Source of the DNA: Rhodospirillaceae bacterium | GTDB lineage: Bacteria > Pseudomonadota > Alphaproteobacteria > Thalassobaculales > Thalassobaculaceae | Direction: 5' to 3' | DNA length: 9,665 nucleotides | Assembly (NCBI GenBank): GCA_002701455.1 | Contig: NZVJ01000088.1 | Location: 31,519 to 41,183 of the forward strand | Shown here: one piece after another, positions 6,835 through 9,665 of the stretch | Layout of the letters: each line of letters starts with the position of its first letter | How positions within the stretch are numbered: position 1 is the stretch's first letter | Position numbers and translations under genes: made by a program | The notes under the pieces: model-generated | What the model saw: the letters and a program-made list of their open reading frames with translations, nothing else | Told to the model about the DNA's origin: nothing | Database searches by the model: none

Positions 6835-7605
6835 ATGACCCCGTTTGAGATTATTGTAGTTCCTGCGCTCTCAGATAACTACATATATATAGCTCACGAC
6901 ACCTCAAATAAAACAACACTAGTCGTGGACCCCTCAGAAGCAGCCCCCGTTCTTAACGCTCTAAAAACTCGTGGCTGGACACTCACCCACATTTTGAATA
7001 CTCATCATCATGGTGACCATATAGGTGGGAATAAGGAACTTATTGATAAATTTAACCCCACCCTTATTGGCCCTCTATCAGAGGAATCCAGAATTCCAAA
7101 TATGCACAAAATGGTAAAAGAAGGTGATAAAATTAATGTTGGTGGGCACGAGGGTTTGGTTTTTGAAACTCCTGGGCACACTCATGGGCATATAGCTGTT
7201 TGGTTTAAAGACTCAGATGCGCTATTCTGCGGCGACACACTCTTTGCTCTTGGTTGTGGGAGAGTGTTCGAAGGAACAATGGAGCAAATGTGGGATTCTT
7301 TGAAGAAACTGCGCTCATTACCTATTTCGACCAAGATTTATTGCGGCCATGAATACACACTTTCTAATGCAAAATTTGCCCAGGATATTGATCCTAAAAA
7401 TGCAGCGTTACAGAAAAGAATCAGGAAATTTGAGGCCATGAGGGCCGATGGCCTTCCTACAATACCCACGCTCTTAGCAGATGAATTAGGGACTAACCCA
7501 TTTCTCAGAGCCGACGATGCGTCTTTTGCGGAGGGGTTAGGCTTAAACACCAAAGACCCGGTAGCAATATTTACAGAAACTCGAAGCAGAAAAGATAATT
7601 TTTAA
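6835..7605 (+). CDS. gloB: Hydroxyacylglutathione hydrolase (glyoxalase II)
   Basis: This metallo-beta-lactamase-fold enzyme hydrolyses S-D-lactoylglutathione to D-lactate and glutathione, the second step of methylglyoxal detoxification. With ATG 6835 it is 256 residues, the normal GloB length. The binuclear metal site is visible: Thr-His-His-His-Gly-Asp-His at 56-62 (H57, H59, D61, H62), H115 in Pro-Gly-His-Thr-His-Gly-His, D134 in Cys-Gly-Asp-Thr-Leu-Phe and H172 in Cys-Gly-His-Glu-Tyr-Thr. Gly-Cys-Gly-Arg-Val-Phe-Glu-Gly-Thr at 140-148 and Asn-Pro-Phe-Leu-Arg at 221-225 are family signatures of the C-terminal glutathione-binding part. The open frame extends upstream to 6679, but the extra 52 residues lie antisense to the enolase-superfamily gene. 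GGAG at 6823-6826 fits ATG 6835. It is convergent with recR. Confidence 0.96.
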   Translation: MTPFEIIVVPALSDNYIYIAHDTSNKTTLVVDPSEAAPVLNALKTRGWTLTHILNTHHHGDHIGGNKELIDKFNPTLIGPLSEESRIPNMHKMVKEGDKINVGGHEGLVFETPGHTHGHIAVWFKDSDALFCGDTLFALGCGRVFEGTMEQMWDSLKKLRSLPISTKIYCGHEYTLSNAKFAQDIDPKNAALQKRIRKFEAMRADGLPTIPTLLADELGTNPFLRADDASFAEGLGLNTKDPVAIFTETRSRKDNF

Positions 7606-7679
7606 TCATCAGCAGGAAATTGTATTTTGGGGAAAACTGGAACAAACCAAAGGTTTAATTCGAAAAATTTTGGCGCTGG

Positions 7680-8282
7680 TTAAAGGGTCGCACGCGCGTT
7701 AAGTGCCTGAGCTATGGTGCCATCGTCTAAATATTCCAGTTCACCTCCAACTGGCATACCACGCGCTAATCTGGAGATGCTTACGTTAGTCTTCGACAAA
7801 ACTTCACTTAAATAATGGGCAGTAGTTTGCCCATCTATTGTGGCATCCATAGCTAGGATGACTTCCTTGACATCTGGATTAGAAGCTCGTTTTATCAAAT
7901 CCTCGCATCTTAAGTCTTCTGGAGAGATGCCGTCTAATGCTGAAAGCAAGCCCCCCAAAACATGATAATAACCGCGATAAACTCCAGATCTTTCTAATGC
8001 CCAAACGTCTCCAACTTCCTTAACAACACAAATAGTAGAAGTGTTGCGATTTCCATCGCTACAGATCTGGCATGGATTAGCAGAATCAAGGTTTCCGCAT
8101 ACGCCACATGCTGTTACAACCTCAGCCGCTTCCGATATTGCCCTTGCTAAGGGCTTCATTAGGGAATCCCGTTGCTTAAATAGCTGCAACGCCATTCGTG
8201 TGGACGAACGCGGCCCCAAACCTGGAAGTTTCGATAAAAGATTTATCATTCTATTCAATTCACCGGGGCCATGCGACTTCAT
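7680..8282 (-). CDS. recR: Recombination mediator RecR
   Basis: RecR forms a ring clamp that, with RecO (and RecF), loads RecA onto SSB-coated single-stranded DNA during gap repair. The 200-residue length is normal. An N-terminal helix-hairpin-helix contains Leu-Pro-Gly-Leu-Gly-Pro-Arg-Ser at 19-26. A four-cysteine zinc motif follows with C59, C62, C71 and C74. The Toprim domain starts at about 83 and includes Val-Trp-Ala-Leu-Glu-Arg at 93-98 and Tyr-His-Val-Leu-Gly-Gly at 106-111. Ala-Arg-Gly-Met-Pro-Val-Gly-Gly-Glu-Leu-Glu-Tyr at 173-184 is the C-terminal signature. At residues 86-89 the protein reads Val-Val-Lys-Glu, where Val-Val-Glu is usual. ATG 8282 lies ten bases after the ybaB stop, with AGGA eight bases upstream overlapping that stop. 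It is in operon order dnaX-ybaB-recR. Confidence 0.96.
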   Translation of the reverse strand: MKSHGPGELNRMINLLSKLPGLGPRSSTRMALQLFKQRDSLMKPLARAISEAAEVVTACGVCGNLDSANPCQICSDGNRNTSTICVVKEVGDVWALERSGVYRGYYHVLGGLLSALDGISPEDLRCEDLIKRASNPDVKEVILAMDATIDGQTTAHYLSEVLSKTNVSISRLARGMPVGGELEYLDDGTIAQALNARATL

Positions 8283-8292
8283 TGTGTTGATC

Positions 8293-8616
8293 CTAAAACG
8301 GAAGTTTAAAACCAGGAGGTAAAGGGAGGCCTCCTGTCATCTCTTGCATTTTTTCAGATGCTTTGCTTTCGACTTTTACTTTTGCGTCATTTACTGCGGC
8401 GACGATCAAGTCTTCTAGAATTTCGACTTCCTCGGAATTAACAATACTGGGATCAATTGTTATGCCGCGCATATTACCCTTGCCGTTAAGAACTACAACC
8501 ACCGAGCCCGCTCCACTACTTCCTTCGACCAGCAAGTCTTCCATTTGCTCTTGCATATCCTGCATTTTTTCCTGCATTTCTTGAACTTTTTGCATCATTT
8601 GACCAAAATTTTTCAT
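8293..8616 (-). CDS. ybaB: YbaB/EbfC family nucleoid-associated protein
   Basis: This small 107-residue protein is a full-length member of the family, which forms dimers that bind DNA and associate with the nucleoid. The N-terminal helix (~5-30) is a Gln/Met/Glu-rich coiled coil (repeated Met-Gln-Glu-Lys/Gln units). A beta segment at 37-56 contains Gly-Ser-Val-Val-Val-Val-Leu-Asn-Gly-Lys-Gly. A second long helix (~62-92) leads to a Gly-Gly-Leu-Pro-Leu-Pro-Pro-Gly tail that is typical of alphaproteobacterial and many other homologues. It sits 43 bases downstream of dnaX and 10 bases upstream of recR. This order is widely conserved, and the three are probably cotranscribed. An AGG just before ATG 8616 gives only a modest ribosome site. 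Confidence 0.95.
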   Translation of the reverse strand: MKNFGQMMQKVQEMQEKMQDMQEQMEDLLVEGSSGAGSVVVVLNGKGNMRGITIDPSIVNSEEVEILEDLIVAAVNDAKVKVESKASEKMQEMTGGLPLPPGFKLPF

Positions 8617-8659
8617 TTTTTACCTGCTCATTTTTCAAACTGTTGTGATTTATATAATA

Positions 8660-9665
8660 CTAGTTTTTACTATCAGTGCGACGCATTATTTTCCTGACGG
8701 ACTGCACCTTTGTGCCGGGGAAACTACTTAGCACGGAGGATACTATTGGGTCATTTTTTGCTTTTTCTTTAGCTTCAGACTCCTCGTCTGCCATTTTTTC
8801 TCTTAGGGTTTTTTCACCAGGACTATGAACCAATGAAATTTGCCACGGGATACCTGTCCACTCTGTGAGTAGCTTTCCGATAGGTCCTGTTAAATCTTTA
8901 TCAAGGTCATCCGTGGCTTCAATCTCCATTAAACCGGCCTCTACTTTCACCGGCTTTACCTTTTCAATTAGATTAGCATGGATGATTGCTTCCCTTTTTT
9001 TCTCAAAGATGTCCACAATTTGAACAAAGGTGGTCGGAAGATTTTCAATTTCCCCATCATTTTCAATAGTCCGTTCAACACGTTGGCTTCTTGCGGCTGC
9101 GCTCGAAGGCTTTTCTTCGTCCCCGCTTAGTTCAGCTTTTTTTTTTTGATCCTCTTCTGTGGACATCCTGGTTGAAGTGTCCTCTCTTTTTTCAGCTAAA
9201 TACACAACTCGTATCGCCAACATCTCCAGCGCCGAGAAAGGTGAAGAGGAACTCTGAACTTCGGCAATTCCTTTTAATAACATTTGCCAAGCTCGTCCTA
9301 GTTGCACCATAGGAATTTGCTTGGCTAGCTCGACACTTTTTTGTTTTTCGAAGTCAGATATACTGTCTTCTATATGGAGAGGATGCACTTTGAATTTTGT
9401 CACTAAATGCACAACTTCCAGTAAATCCTGAACAATCAATAAAGGATCAATTCCATTTTGGTGCATCCTCTCCAAACGATTTAATGCCCCTTGAAGGTTA
9501 CCCGACATAGTTTCTTCAAATAACTCTAATATATTTCCTCTATCGCTATTCCCTAGCATACCCTGAACGACTGCGGCAGTGATGTTGCCTGACGATAAGG
9601 CCATACTTTGGTCGAGAAGTGATAGCCCATCTCGAGCTGAACCATCGGCAGCCCTGCCTAGAGCA
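8660..9665 (-). CDS. dnaX: DNA polymerase III tau (and possibly gamma) subunit, N-terminus beyond window
   Basis: The C-terminal 334 residues are present, and the reading frame is open through the right edge. The first residues match the end of the AAA+ core (Gly-Arg-Ala-Ala-Asp-Gly-Ser-Ala-Arg-Asp-Gly-Leu-Ser-Leu-Leu-Asp-Gln, 3-19), in which Ser-Ala-Arg-Asp corresponds to the conserved sensor region. Helical oligomerisation domain III runs to about residue 160 and ends near Ala-Leu-Glu-Met-Leu-Ala-Ile-Arg-Val. A charged, low-complexity linker (~158-205) follows, then a tau-specific C-terminal domain (~208-334) with a Gly-Ile-Pro-Trp motif at 271-274. Tau's C-terminus ties the clamp loader to polymerase core and helicase. 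The linker contains an A11 run on the coding strand that could yield a gamma-like product. An internal ATG at 9604 is not the true start. Confidence 0.95.
   Translation of the reverse strand, partial: ALGRAADGSARDGLSLLDQSMALSSGNITAAVVQGMLGNSDRGNILELFEETMSGNLQGALNRLERMHQNGIDPLLIVQDLLEVVHLVTKFKVHPLHIEDSISDFEKQKSVELAKQIPMVQLGRAWQMLLKGIAEVQSSSSPFSALEMLAIRVVYLAEKREDTSTRMSTEEDQKKKAELSGDEEKPSSAAARSQRVERTIENDGEIENLPTTFVQIVDIFEKKREAIIHANLIEKVKPVKVEAGLMEIEATDDLDKDLTGPIGKLLTEWTGIPWQISLVHSPGEKTLREKMADEESEAKEKAKNDPIVSSVLSSFPGTKVQSVRKIMRRTDSKN
9104..9119 (-). other. Small hairpin downstream of the dnaX A11 run
   Basis: CGAAG pairs with CTTCG around a six-base loop, 17 bases 3' of the A11 run on the coding strand. 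Flanking GCGG and CCGC could add an outer stem. The spacing is longer than for typical -1 frameshift stimulators, so its relevance is uncertain. Confidence 0.3.
9137..9147 (-). promoter_or_regulatory. A11 slippery run in dnaX, candidate tau/gamma frameshift or transcriptional slippage site
   Basis: The coding strand reads GAT CAA AAA AAA AAA GCT GAA CTA, with 11 consecutive A. This is the longest single-base run I see in the window. A net -1 shift reads AGC TGA next, and a net +1 shift reads AAG CTG AAC TAA, so either alternative frame terminates at once. An SD-like GAGG (9151-9154) lies just upstream. A 5-bp hairpin with a 6-base loop (9104-9119) lies 17 bases downstream. Truncation would fall about 16 residues after domain III, the same relative place as in E. 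coli gamma. Confidence 0.55.

Noticed and set aside
7606..7679. Possible bidirectional terminator between convergent gloB and recR
   Set aside because: Only a 5-base AAACC/GGTTT stem with a 3-base loop at 7644-7656 is visible, without a T run on either strand.
8041..8322. 93-codon plus-strand open frame opposite recR
   Set aside because: It lies antisense to the RecR zinc motif and N-terminus and has no recognisable product. It is a shadow frame.

Overview
The window is a gene-dense, moderately AT-rich stretch of bacterial chromosome. It most likely comes from an alphaproteobacterium, and the gene order resembles Rhodospirillales-like or marine lineages. That placement rests on family recognition: a DUF2125 protein, a chorismate mutase-hisC-tyrA run, and dnaX-ybaB-recR next to gloB. 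It was not confirmed by any search. No rRNA, tRNA, CRISPR array, insertion sequence or prophage gene is visible, and no gene-free stretch exceeds about 210 bases.

Layout. Positions 1-590 (minus) hold most of an RraA-family aldolase-like gene that runs off the left edge. A 207-base gap follows, then a plus-strand DUF2125 membrane-anchored protein (798-1865). Its 3' end overlaps by 21 bases the convergent minus-strand aromatic amino acid block, which in transcription order is chorismate mutase (4652-3900), hisC-type aminotransferase (3876-2785) and tyrA-type dehydrogenase (2780-1845). Together these could take chorismate to prephenate and then to tyrosine, with HisC possibly supplying the aromatic transamination. 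Upstream of a 212-base gap are a class I methyltransferase (5605-4865) and an enolase-superfamily (mandelate racemase type) gene (6740-5640), both minus. Divergent from these is gloB (6835-7605, plus), a glyoxalase II. Convergent to gloB is the minus-strand block dnaX (partial, from the right edge to 8660), ybaB/ebfC (8616-8293) and recR (8282-7680), which serves replication and recombination.

Several start codons are decided by ribosome binding sites. Chorismate mutase uses TTG, tyrA probably GTG four bases after the hisC stop, hisC its second ATG, and gloB an ATG well inside the longest open frame.

Most notable observation. The dnaX coding strand carries an uninterrupted run of 11 A just after the clamp-loader domain III region. 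Both alternative frames meet a stop within three codons. This is the layout expected for slippage producing a short gamma-like product beside full-length tau. Secondary points are a chorismate mutase whose C-terminal two thirds look like a shortened, degenerate prephenate dehydratase/ACT region, a RecR with Lys at the usual Toprim Glu, and a mandelate-racemase-type enzyme with Ser at the usual dyad Asp, located in an otherwise housekeeping block. I found no convincing wholly new multi-gene system.
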